Part shown: one piece after another, positions 25,708 through 37,400 of the stretch
Layout of the letters: the number at the start of each line of letters is the position of its first letter
Numbering within the stretch: position 1 is the stretch's first letter
Source: Dasypus novemcinctus
Taxonomy: Eukaryota; Chordata; Mammalia; Cingulata; Dasypodidae
Length of the DNA stretch: 64,000 bases
NCBI RefSeq assembly: GCF_030445035.2
Contig: NC_080683.1
Location: 93,953,675 to 94,017,674 of the forward strand
Direction: 5' to 3'
Notes under the pieces: generated by a model
Told to the model about the DNA's origin: nothing
What the model saw: the letters and a program-made list of their open reading frames with translations, nothing else
Database searches by the model: none
Translations under genes and position numbers: made by a program

Positions 25708-26076
25708 GGGGAAGTGGATATGGCTCAAGTGATTGGGCTCCCATCTACCATATAGGAGGTCCAGGGCTTGACTCCTGGGTGAAGGGAAGCTGGCCTGCAT
25801 GGAGAGCTGGCACAGCAAGATGATGCAACAAAATGATACACAGAGGAGCAACAATAAGAGACACAACAGACCAGGGACCTGATGTGGCACAAGAGATTGA
25901 GCACCTATCTCCCACTCTGGAAGATCCCAAGATTGGTTCCCGGTGCCACCTAAAAGGAAGACAAGCAGATAGAAGAACACACAGGGAATGGACATAGAAA
26001 GCAGACTGCAAGCACAAAACAATGGTGTGTGTGGGTGTGGGGGGGGTGGTAAATAAATCTTAAAAAAAAAATAGAG
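25708..26076 (+). mobile_element. Dimeric tRNA-derived DAS-related SINE, sense copy
   Basis: First unit: box A TGGCTCAAGTGATTGG (25721-25736), box B GGCTTGACTCC (25765-25775). Second unit: box A TGGCACAAGAGATTGAGC (25885-25902), box B AGATTGGTTCC (25930-25940). The tail has AATAAATCTT followed by poly-A. TATGCCTTT (25699-25707) and TATGCCTCT (26077-26085) form the target duplication. Confidence 0.87.
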
Positions 26077-26085
26077 TATGCCTCT

Positions 26086-26544
26086 GTTAGGGACTTTAAG
26101 AAGAGTTGTTTACCATTTTGGAAAATTACATCATCAATGACATACCTCTTATGTATTCAAGTTGCCAGAAAAACTTACCAGTATTAGTCTGCATTTGTAA
26201 CTGTCCCATTCATGGTGAGTCTATGTTTAGGTGAAAATATCAGATTAGTTAATGAAGTATTTTAGTGTATTCATCCCTGAGCATTACCTATTTAAATACA
26301 TATTATTGATTATGAATTATTTTCCTTTAATTTCCTCTTTATATTAGAACTAGTGCATTACATGAATTAAAACTATGTATAGTTACCTATGATTTCCTTT
26401 CAGTATAGTAAAGAGACTATGACAAAATATTTAATGTAAAAGAGGGTTTAGCAGTGTGAGTTTGAAAGTACTGAGATCCATTTGTCCAAAGCAAGTTGGG
26501 GAAAGAGACCTGGCACCTATATTAGGTAGGAGGACTAACAAGCT
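26086..26544. other. Unassigned intergenic sequence
   Basis: About 460 bases without a recognised element. Confidence 0.5.
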
Positions 26545-26800
26545 TGGCATTGTTGACTGGTTAAGAATCCGAGCATTTAAATTAAACAGGGCTGGGTTCA
26601 ATCCTAGTTCCTCATTTATTAACCAGAAGACTTTAGAAAAGTCATTTCGGTTTTTAGAGTCTCAGTTTCTTCCTCTATAAAAAGATCATATTAGCACCTA
26701 CCTCAAAGGATCAGTGAGGATAAAATGACATAATATAAGTTCTTAACATAGTACTCAGCATATGGTATTTGGTATATGATAATTGTTATTATTAAAACTC
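26545..26800 (+). repeat. MIR SINE
   Basis: Sense MIR: GACTGGTTAAGAATCCGAGC, GGGCTGGGTTCAATCCTAG, CTCAGTTTCTTCCTCTATAA and a worn tail around 26745-26795 in the right order. Confidence 0.8.
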
Positions 26801-26819
26801 AGTAAGTTAATTAGTTCTT

Positions 26820-27208
26820 TTTTTTTTTAAAGTTCTTTTTTTTTTTTTTAAAGATTTATTTATTTATTTAATTCCCCCCCTCCCCCGGTTGTCTGTTCTC
26901 TGTGTCTATTTGCTGCGTCTTGCTTCTTTGTCCGCTTCTGTTGTCGTCAGCGGCACGGGAAGTGTGGGCGGCGCCATTCCTCGGCAGGCTGCACTTTCTT
27001 TCGCACTGGGCGGCTCTCCTTACGGGGCGCACTCCTTGCGCGTGGGGCTCCCCTACGCGGGGGACACCCCTGCGTGGTGCTGCACTCCTTGCGCGCATCA
27101 GCACTGCGCATGGCCAGCTCCACACGGGTCAAGGAGGCCCGGGGTTTGAACCGCGGACCTCCCATGTGGTAGACGGACGCCCCAACCACTGGGCCAAGTC
27201 CGTTTCCC
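26820..27208 (-). mobile_element. DAS-type SINE, short (deleted) young form
   Basis: A perfect 16-base target duplication, AAGTTAATTAGTTCTT, lies at 26804-26819 and 27209-27224. On the - strand: box A TGGCCCAGTGGTTGGGGC, box B GGTTCAAACC, a CpG-rich body lacking the 46-base segment, and a tail with AATAAATAAATAAATCTTT then poly-A. Many CpGs survive, which suggests recent insertion. A second poly-A run separated by AAAGTTC makes the tail double. Confidence 0.92.
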
Positions 27209-27224
27209 AAGTTAATTAGTTCTT

Positions 27225-29261
27225 ACAAGAATATTGAACACCAGTTGTGAGCAAAGTGTTAGACACTTAATGTTATTGATATTGACAAATCTTTACATTT
27301 ATCTTTTCCTTTCTGAGGAATTTAGACCTCAACTCTAACTCAGTCATAGGAGTCAATGTGCTATTAATTTGACCCTGTGTTTTTCCCAGTTTTGTCAAAT
27401 TCTAATCCTTTCAGTTACTTTACTTATTTCTTCTGGGTCTTGAATTTGCAGTCAGATATTTCAGGCAATTAGAGTATGGTTTTTCTGTTTCCTGTCATTC
27501 TCCTGTCACCATTTCCTGTGTCCCTCTGGACCTCAAGACTGCTCATAGGTGATTAGGAGATCTGAGATACGTTTAATAGTCATCAGTTCTGCTGTGCAAA
27601 GGAGGTTGTTTAGTTAGATGGGTGTGACTAGACAATCTGCTTCCTCAGCAAGCCTGAACGTGTCCTTTTATTGTAAAAGGTAAACTACATGACTGAGAAG
27701 GAGGGAGCTCCTCTTCCTACAGGGTCTTCTACAAAGATACATCCAAGGAGAACACTTTATACCTACTGCTCACTGTCTCCAGGTGTGAAGATATCATATC
27801 CTTCCATCCTTGATGCAATGAATTTTAAAGACACAGGCAGATCATGAATATGAAAAGTCATTTTACAATATTAACTGTAAGCTGGACTCAGAATTTCATT
27901 ATCTATGACATCATTCATATTTCCACAGTTTTTAATGTATACCAATTTTTTTTAGTTTAGACAATTTGGATGCATGGCATCAAAATGGATGACAAAATAA
28001 TTGGAATTCTAACATATGTCTATTGTTGGCAAATGAAATTGCTTTTTCTCTCCATAAGCTTACCATTATGAATACACTTGAACAGGGTCAGTACAGAAAT
28101 TATACTTACCGTGACCCTGACTCTACTAAAATCCTTATTTCTGCTTTAATAATTTCCTGTCTAAACCATTGCAATTTCTGTTTTTTGTTTTAATGGTCTT
28201 CCTCCTATCCTCTTATTTCTAATACTAAGTGAATGCCAAAGGCAGCTTGTAATCCATAGTTTAATGGAAGGTTGTCAAAGGAGAATTTTCCTCTGTTTTG
28301 ATTTTTTCTTTTATGGTCAACCAGAAAGCAATATAATGGACTTGCTAATTTAACTAATGTTTCTGGAGGGACCATTGAATTTTATGTATCCCATGTGCTC
28401 CTTTAGAGTTAATTCATAGTTGGAAACAGATAATCAGCCACTATTTTATATGATTTAAGTTATAAATTAGTGGTTGTAATAGCTATGGTTTAAGGATGAA
28501 GCCGTCATTTAGTCACTTCAAAAAATTGAAGCTAAGTTCACATTTTCTGTGAGCCTATGAAGCATCTTAATGCACACTTTTGTTTTATATCTGATTTTAT
28601 GTTAACCCATTTGTCATTGAGTTTAGTTTCTGGAAAGAGAAATTAATCAGCCCAAAATGTTTAATCAGATGTAATTACTTGCTCTTTAAGTTACTGTACT
28701 TGTTATCACAGTTTGGTTTTAGTATCGTGTGTCACTTAATTTTCTTAAAAGTTGATATGTGATTTTCAATGTTGCATATTTTCTGATTTTTTCCCAAAAA
28801 TTTGAAGCATCTAATTGATGCTGAAAGATATGATATTGCTGAAGTTCAATATAGTTTGACTTATGTATATATGGAAACACATTTTTTAGTTCTACCAGAA
28901 TTTAGGAAAATGGTCAATAAGCCTTTTTATTTGAAATATTAATCATTGGGTATTTTCAGAACTATTTTGATTTTTTAAACGTTAATATCAAAGCCATCTT
29001 TTGACTTCTTTGTCTCTGATGTACTCCTTCACCATCTTTATTATTACTTTTTTAACCTGGAATGCATGTTTTGGTTTTCCAATGTGATCAACAAACAGTT
29101 TTCATTGAAGATAAAACTGGATTCTATTTGTCACCTTTCTATATATATTGCACTTAACATCTTTTCTTCTTTTATATGGATTAATGAAAAATTCTCTTGA
29201 AATTTCACATCATAAATAACTGAAAATATGGCACAGGTAAATTGTACATCCTTTTTTAAAA
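27225..29261. other. Unassigned intergenic sequence
   Basis: About 2 kb of AT-rich DNA in which I recognised no gene, RNA or repeat. It is the longest apparently transposon-free stretch in the 5' flank together with 29613-31858. Confidence 0.55.
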
Positions 29262-29612
29262 AATAGATTTATTTATTTATTTATCTGCCCCTGCCCCTCA
29301 ATGTCTGCTCTTTGTGTCCATTCACTGTGTGTTCTTCTGTGTCTGCTTGTTTTCCCTTTAGGAGGTACCAGGAACCAATTCTGGGACCTTCTGGAGTGGG
29401 AGAGAGGTGCTCAATCTCTTGTGCCGCTTCAGCTCCCTGGTCTGTTGTGTCTCTTATTGTCTCTCTTCTTTGTCTCTTTTTATTGTGTCATCTTGCTGTG
29501 CCAGTTCCCCACCCAGGCCATTTTGCCTTTACCAGGAGGCCCCAGGAATCGAAAGTTGGACCTTAAATATTGTAGATGGGAGCTCAACCGCTTGAGCCAC
29601 ATCTGCTTCCCT
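29262..29612 (-). mobile_element. Dimeric tRNA-derived DAS-related SINE
   Basis: On the - strand: GGGAAGCAGATGTGGCTCAAG opens unit one; unit two is GCGGCACAAGAGATTGAGC with box B near AATTGGTTCC. AT-rich tail of AATAAA repeats. The target duplication is not clear. Confidence 0.82.
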
Positions 29613-31858
29613 GCAGTCCTTCTTGATATAGTAATTATTAAATAATTTATTTATTCTATCCAAGAGTAGATAAAATACAGTAGGTGAGAAAAATATTCTA
29701 CATGAAATGTCACACCAATTTTTCATTATTGATTGATTAACTGTGGAATAGAGGAAATATTTCCTGTCCTTCCTTAAAAGGAGCTGGAGAGTGACCACAT
29801 GTCTTCCAGTATTAGTCCTGTTCTACAAAGTAGAGAAGGTAAAACAGTGCCATGCCATTGCTAAAAGCATGTAGTGATGAACATACTAAGATAGAGAGTA
29901 ATGGATAATCCCTGGAGCAGCCTCCCAGTGAGGTGGCCTCAAGTCAATGGGGTAGCCCAAATCTCTTGAAGGTCCAAATTATCTAGACTGCTTACCTCTG
30001 GCTTTGAGTAGACTCGTCCATTTACCCCAGTGTGCTGGATATAACATTATCATTTTCACATATCCCGTGATATGAAAGCACCCAGGAAAGCACTGCTGAG
30101 ACTACGAGAGAATGGAATCACCATCTCATTCTTCAACCTGCCCCTCCGTATTATCCACCCCCTACCTTTAGCCCTCTCCTTCATAATGCCCTTTGGAATG
30201 AACCAATGCTAAACATTAATCCTGCTGAAGGCATCCTTTCTGATGAATCCGATGTTCTAGACTCTGTCATGGGATGGACATATTCTCCTTCACCTCTTCT
30301 GAAAGCCAGTTTTCTTTTTCTTGATGTGAGAAATTTATAAAATATGACACTATATTGATAAAAACCATTTCATGCAAAGATTTCCTGGTTCTTTGGTAGC
30401 AATCTGTGTGTTTCACAAGGATAGCATGTCATTCTGACGCAGATGGTCCAACTTTGAAAAGCACTGTTGTAACCCTTGGTTTAGATATAACAAACCACCT
30501 CCTCTCTTGACTTGATGTTTACACACTTACTACCTTATTCTATTGTTATTTATCCTCCACTGGCACCCAAAGCAATATATTATGGAAAGAGTAACATTTA
30601 CTCTGCTCCTCTGTTTGATAAATGGTTCAGTAAAGATGATACATTGGGTTCAAAAGCTTTCAGACAGAGTGAGGGATGAGGAATAAATGCACTGTACACA
30701 CAGTCTTGGAACCACAACCCAGAGTTAGTCCACTAACTGAAGTTAGTCATCCTTTCCACACAGTGACACTGTGCAAAACTAGTGAATTAAACAAGGCTAA
30801 TCTTGTTTAGCTTTCAGGAAGTTATATGACTTCTGAAAAGAGTTATACATTTGAAAATTATATTTAAAAAGCAACACATTTCACCACAATTGCTAATGAT
30901 AACTAGTTAAATTATGATTACATTTAGCATATTCAATGTCAATTTTATAAAATACAAAAATTGGAAGGGGTAGAAAAAATACAGCTACAATCTTAAACAT
31001 TCATGAGACAGGGTTTTTAAGTAAAGGAACCATTTGTACTTCACAACTGAACAATGATGTAAAGAACACTGAGAGGAAAACCAGATATGGAACAAGCTAT
31101 TGATTACAAAAAATTAAGGACAAATTTATAATAAACGTGTGCTGCCCTAAATTTTAGATAATCGAATTTCTTCTGTATTTTCCATGGCAGTAGCTAAACC
31201 AAATGTATAAATTCATTCTTTCAATATAAGGTATTTAATTTCAATAATTTACCTTGTTATGTTAGGAATACTAGGATTGAAAATGTTCATATTTTGTCCA
31301 TTGCTCCCAACTGAACTTCAATATGGCAAGAAATATTTATTGTTTTAATATTGTAGACAATGAATTATGTCTGATAGGTTTAGTAATATAACATATCATG
31401 TTACATGAATTATTTACTGAAATAATAGGCACTTTGGGCCTGAGATGACTAAGGAAATATGTGGTAAATAAGATACTGTAACTAAAGAGTTAAACAAAAA
31501 AGTTTAGTTCTCTAACATGCCTAATTTATTTACAGGGATTTATTCCACACTTGGAATTCTTAATCTGTTTATACCTATGTTGTGTTTCTGTGTAGACATG
31601 ACATTTCAAAGAAGGGAATTCTCTGAGTTTGGGGATAGAAGGAGACATATATCTGCAAAAATTGCATCTGACCTGTAACCGGAAACTTCAGTGAGTGTTC
31701 TAGAGTGTTTTGGGGGCACTTTCAAGTTGTTTCTTCCCAAAATGGGGTGTGTGTGTATATGTATGCATGTATACCCCCTTGACAATTCGTAAAAAACAAA
31801 TAGAAGAGGAAATGCATTCAGTGCACATACATACAGACTTACAAGGTGACTTTTTTTT
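29613..31858. other. Unassigned intergenic sequence
   Basis: About 2.2 kb, no recognised gene or repeat. Confidence 0.55.
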
Positions 31859-31915
31859 CACATTTCCTGCTTTTATTTTATTTTATTTTTCACATTTCCT
31901 GCTTTTATTTTTTTG
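31859..31915. repeat. 32-base tandem duplication
   Basis: A unit beginning CACATTTCCTGCTTTTATTT occurs at 31859-31890 and again from 31891; the second copy is incomplete at its T-rich end. Confidence 0.85.
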
Positions 31916-31917
31916 TC

Positions 31918-32410
31918 TTTTTTAAAATATTACATTAAAAAAATATGAGGTCCCCATATACCCCCTACCCCCCTCACCCCACTCCTCCCTCCATAACAAC
32001 AATCTCCTCCATCATCATGAGAAATTCACTGCATTTGGTGAATACATCTCTGAGCATCGCTGCACCTCATGGTCGATGGTTCACATCATAGCCCACACTC
32101 TCCCACATTCCACCAAGTGGGCCATGGGAGGACATACAATGTCCAGTAACTGTCCCTGCAGCACCACCCAGGACAACTCCAAGTCCCGAAAACGCCCCCA
32201 CATCTCATCTCTTCCTCCCATTCCCTACCCCCAGCAGCCACCATGGCCACTTTCTCCACACCAATGCCACATTTTCTTCAATTACTAATCACAATAGTTC
32301 ATGAATAGAATATCAGTAAGTCCACTCTAATCCATACTCTATTCCTCCATCCTGTGGACCTCAGAATGGCTGTATCCACTCCACATCTATATCAAGAGGG
32401 GGCTTAGTGA
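31918..32410 (-). mobile_element. Antisense L1 3' UTR fragment
   Basis: Same family as 12886-13400: ATATGAGGTCCCCATATACC, GGACAACTCCAAGTCCCG and ATATCAGTAAGTCCACTCTA in the same order. 5'-truncated in the 3' UTR. Confidence 0.8.
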
Positions 32411-32528
32411 CATTTATCTTTCATTCGGTGTATTTGTGTATAGTATTACATTTGGTCTTTATATGAGCCTTTGAAGTAAGTTTTGTTACTCAAATTCCCC
32501 CTCTCCTTTGAGTTCCACTCTTCCTAAT

Positions 32529-32547
32529 CCAAAAAAAAAAAAAAAAA
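32529..32547. repeat. Poly-A run
   Basis: Nineteen-base A run followed by TCAAACAAAAACC. No SINE body recognised upstream of it. Confidence 0.8.
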
Positions 32548-32679
32548 ATCAAACAAAAACCCTACAGTAAAGAAAAAATTTTAAATTGCCCCACACTCAC
32601 TCTTTGAACTGCTTCCCTGTCTCTAAATCTCAATCGTTTAGGGTGACATGCAAGGCTAACGCCAATCCATTACTGTATC

Positions 32680-33180
32680 AGGATATTTGATGCACAGCAA
32701 ACCACCTCAGATTTTAACAGCTTAAGGCAATGATTTATTAGTGCACAAGTCTATGGATCAGCAATTTGGGCTGGATTCAACTGGACTGGGCTTTACCCAG
32801 ACCCAATCATGGGGTTGCAGTCAGCTGACTAGCGAGCTGAAGGTTGGTTATTTTAGAATTGCTTCATGCATCTCACTTATATGTCTGGCACTTCATTCTA
32901 GCCTTTGGTTAATTCTGCCTGTCAGCTGGGGTGATAGGTCTGACATGTTTCGAGTAGGTTAGCATCAGTTTAGTCCTATGATAGTGGTTCTAGGCTCTTT
33001 AGAATCAGCAAGAAAAGTGAAACTATAAAGTGCAAGTTCTTTTCAAGACTTTCCTTGCACATTTGCTATTATCTGGCCAAATTCAGAGTCAATGTAGGAG
33101 ATCACAAAGGGAATGGATGGAGGATGTGTGAATCATCAGGAGCCAATACTGCAGCAATCTACCACAATCAACTTGTATGT
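32680..33180 (-). mobile_element. MLT1-like MaLR LTR
   Basis: Antisense MLT1 text: CACCTCAGATTTTAACAGC, AATGATTTATTAGTGCAC and GATCAGCAATTTGGGCTGG, then worn middle and GGAGATCACAAAGGGAATGG near the right end. Boundaries approximate. Confidence 0.65.
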
Positions 33181-33234
33181 GTCCTTAGTATATTGTTTAA
33201 TATCCCCTTTCTTTTCTATCCTCACTGCCATTCC

Positions 33235-33660
33235 CCAAGTCCACTGGAGAGAAGCCATATAGATGCCCTAAATATGGGAAATCCTTCACTGATAGTTTTA
33301 ATGTTAGACACGGTGTGATAATAAACACTGGAGAGAAACCACATGAATGTGATTTATATGGGAAAGCTGACAGTCGATATTCTACCCTTAGAAAACATGA
33401 GAGGACTCATGTTATAAATGTAATGATACAGAAGTCTTCATCCATAGCCCTATTATTTAAATAAAGAGAACCCACAAAAGAGTATAATTATCAGTATAAT
33501 CAATGCAAAATGCCTTTATCTGTAATTTAACCTTAAACAGACTCATGAGTGAACTGCCCTGGGAGGAACCCTGTGTCTGTAGTCACCTGGAGGACATTTA
33601 AGCTGAGCTACCGCCTAAGTGCACACAGGAAAAACACAGAGTAGTAACAACTCCTAAAAC
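33235..33660 (+). pseudogene. Decayed C2H2 zinc-finger (KRAB-ZNF-like) pseudogene
   Basis: In the frame of 33243 the + strand reads a TGEKP-like linker, finger CPKYGKSFTDSFNVRHG, a second NTGEKPHE linker, and finger CDLYGKADSRYSTLRKHERTH, then stops at about 33463. In both fingers the second zinc-binding Cys is Tyr; in the first the last His is Asn. A third finger remnant (WRTFKLSYRLSAHRK) lies in another frame near 33590-33635. Linker spacing matches tandem C2H2 arrays, but missing ligands, frameshift and short length show it is not functional. No poly-A tail or parent gene identified. Confidence 0.85.
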
Positions 33661-34400
33661 AGAAAATCAGATAGGAAAATCCTAAAGGGAAGGAGGAGAC
33701 TCTAGGGGAACAATGGATAATTTTTGCTGGAGTAGAAATTTGATGAAATAAACATGAAAAAGACTTTGCTTACATCACAGTGTAATGAATGAAGGAATCT
33801 TTAGTGATTTTGAATTTCACCTTCATTGAGGTTTGCATACTGAATAAATGATAATCTTAAAGTCAAAGTGAAAAAATATTCAGCTAGTGTTCATATCAGA
33901 AATATCACACTTGACAAAAGCTCTAACTAGAATGCTTTCCCATGCTATTCAACATGAATTCACAAAATTGCCTATTTACTTGTTATTGAAAAATAATTCA
34001 GATAAAAATATAGGATTGTGAAGTGATCTGTCAATGTTAAGTTGAGAATTTTGTAACAAGTAGTAGGAAGAATATGAAACTTTCCCCCAAATGGATTAGT
34101 GCTTGTAAGTACATGTGAAGTAAAAGCTGTTGCTGTAATTTCCATGGTATGGCTCAATTTCTATATTTTATGCAATGCTAAACTAAATTTTAATTAATGG
34201 AGTTAATTCAAATATAACATTGAATGTTAACTGAAAGATGCACAATAGATGATGATGTGCATATCTATTATATAATGTTATGTATGTGTATACCAATACT
34301 TAATAGAACATGTATAAATAAACAGAAAACATGTTAAAAAAACTTTCCTTTTATCACTTGATCATCCTGTCTTCCCCCATAATCAATTCATTCTTCATTC
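33661..34400. other. Unassigned intergenic sequence
   Basis: About 740 bases; may include the 3' part of the zinc-finger pseudogene. Nothing else recognised. Confidence 0.45.
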
Positions 34401-37400
34401 ATTCATCCATCCGTTCATTCATTGTTTTTATCAGAGAATTTGTGAGTTTACAAAACAATCATGCATAAAATACAGGATTCCTATATACCACCCCACCACT
34501 AACACCTTACACTGGTGTAGAACATTTGTTACTATTGATAATAGCACTTTTAAAAATAATTGTACTATTTTTATTTGTACTTTTGTTATAATTGATGAAA
34601 GATTATTAAAATAGTTCTATCTATTGTCATTTAAATTAGGTATATATTTTTCCTATTTACCACCCTATTATTACATTAGTATCATATATTTGTTATAATT
34701 CATAAAAGAACCTTCTTGTATTTGTCCTGTTAACTATAGTCCATCATCCACAATAGGTTTCACTGGGTTGTATAGTCCTATGTTTTATCTTTTAATTTTT
34801 ATACTAGTAATAAATGCATCCTAAAGTTTCCTCTTTTAACCACATTCACCTATACAGTTCAGTGCTGTTGATTACACTCACAATATGTGCTACTGTCACT
34901 GTCATCCATTTACGAATCTTTACCATCAGCCTAAATAGAAATTTTGTACAAGTTAAGCATCAACTCCCCATTTTTCTAACTCCAATCTATCTCCTGGTAA
35001 CATATATTCTAGATTCTAACTCCATGAGTTTGCGTATTATAATCAATTAATAACAGTGAAATAATATAATATTTGTCCTTCTGTGTCTGGCTTATTTCAC
35101 TTAACATAATGTCCTCAAAGTTAATCAATGTTGTCAAATACATCAGGACTTCAGTCCTTTTTACAGTTAGATAATATTCCATTGTATGTATATATCACAT
35201 TTTGTTTATCCATCAGTTGATGGACATTTAGGTTGTTTCCATCTTTTGGCAACTGTGAATAATTTCACTATGAACAGGTGTGCAAATATCTGTTCAAGTC
35301 TCCGCTTTCATTTCTTTTGGGTATATACTGAGTAGCAGAATTACTGGGTCATATGGTAACTCTATACTTTGCATCTTGAAGAACAGACAAACTGGCTATC
35401 ACAGTGGCTGCATTCCTACCAGCAATGAATAAGTGTTCCCATTTTTGTATATCCTCTCCAACACTTGTAGTTTTATGTTTTTGTAAATAGTGGCCCTTCT
35501 AGTAGGAATGAAATATCTCATTGTGGTTTTGATTTACATTTTTGTAATAACTAGTGATGATGACCATCTTTTCATAGGCTTTTTGCCATTTGTATATCCT
35601 CTTTGGAGAAAAATCTATTCAGGTCTTTTGTCCATTTTTAAATTGGATTGTTTGTCTTTTTATTTTTGAGTTGTAGGATTTCTTTACATATTTTGGATAT
35701 TAAACCCTCATTGGATATGTGGTGTCCAAATATATTCTCCCATTGAGTAGGTTGTCTTTTCACTTTCTTGACAAAATCTTTTGATGCATAAAAGTTTTTA
35801 ATTTTGAGGGGGACCAGTCCCATTTATCTATTTTTGTTGTTGTTGTTCTTGTTTTGGGGGCATGAAGTCTAAGAAACCATTGCCCAACACAATATCTTAA
35901 AGATGCTTCCCTATATTTTCTTCTATGAGTTTTATAGTCTTGGCTCTTACATTTAGGTCTTTGATCCATTTTGAGCTAATTTTTGTATATGGTTTGAGAT
36001 AGGGGACCACTATCATTCTTTTGCATATGGATGTCCAGTTCTCTGAGCACCATTTATTGAAGAGACTATTCTTTCCCAGTTGAGTCTTGTCAAGAATCAA
36101 TTAGCCATAGATGTGAGGGTCTATTTTGGAGCTCCCAGGTAAGTGCCATTCAGCTCTATGCTATCCTTGTGCAAGTGGCTTTCAAATAAGTTTTAAGACT
36201 TGGAAATCCAAGTCTCCAATTTCAATCTTCTCTTTCAAGATTACTTTTGCTATTCAGGGCCTCTTACTCTTTCATATAAATTTGAAGATTGGTTTTTCCA
36301 TTTATGAAAAGTAGGTTGTTGGAATTTTAATTGAATTTGTATTGAATCTGTACATCGCTTTGGGTAGAACTGACATCTTAACAATATTTAGTCTTCCAAT
36401 TCATGAACATTAAATGTCTTTTCATTCATTTAGGTCTTCTTTAATTTCTTTTTGCAATGTTTTATAGTTTTCTGTGTACAAGTTCTTTATATACTTGTTT
36501 AAATTTTTCCCTAGATATTTGAGTCTTTTTTTTTTAAAGATTTATTTATTTATTTAATCCCCCCCCTCCCCCCTCCCGGTTGTCTGTTCTCTGTGTCTAT
36601 TTGCTGCGTCTTGTTTCTTTGTCCGCTTCTGTTGTCCTCAGCGGCACGGGAAGTATGGGCGGTGCCATTCCTGGGCAAGCTGCACTTTATTTTGCGCTGG
36701 GCGGCTCTCCTTACGGGGTGCACTCCTTGCGCATGGGGCTCCCCTACGAGGGGGACGGCCCTGCGTGGCAGGGCACTCCCTGCGCGCATCAGCACTGCGC
36801 ATGGGCCAGCTCCACACGGGTCAAGGAGGCCCGGGGTTTGAACCGCGGACTTCCCATGTGGTAAACGGACGCCCTAACCACTGGGCCAAGTCTGTTTCCC
36901 TTGAGTCTTTTTGTTGTTATTATAAATGGAATGTTTTTCTTTATTTCTTCCTCAGATTGCTCATTGCTAGTGTATAGAAACTACTGATTTTGTGTGTTGA
37001 GCTTGTATTCCACCACTTTGCTGAACTTGTTTTTACCTTTAATAGCTTTGTTGTAGATTTTTGGGACATTTTCTAAGTAGGATCATGTCATCTGCAACAA
37101 GTGAAAATTTTATTTTTCCTTTCCAAATTGGAAGCCTTTTATTTCTTTTTCTTCACTAAGTCCTCTGGCTAGAACTTCTAGAACCATTTTGAATATTAAT
37201 GGTTAGAGTGGGCAATCTTGTCCTCTTCTAGATTTTAGAGGGAAAATTTCAGTCTTTCACCATTGAATATGATGTTAGCTGTGAATTTTACATATATGCC
37301 CCTTAATATGTTGAGGATGTTTCTTTCCATTCCTATTTTTCACAGTGTTTTTATCAAGAAAGGATGCTTTATTTTGTCAAATCATATCCGAGTCAATCGA

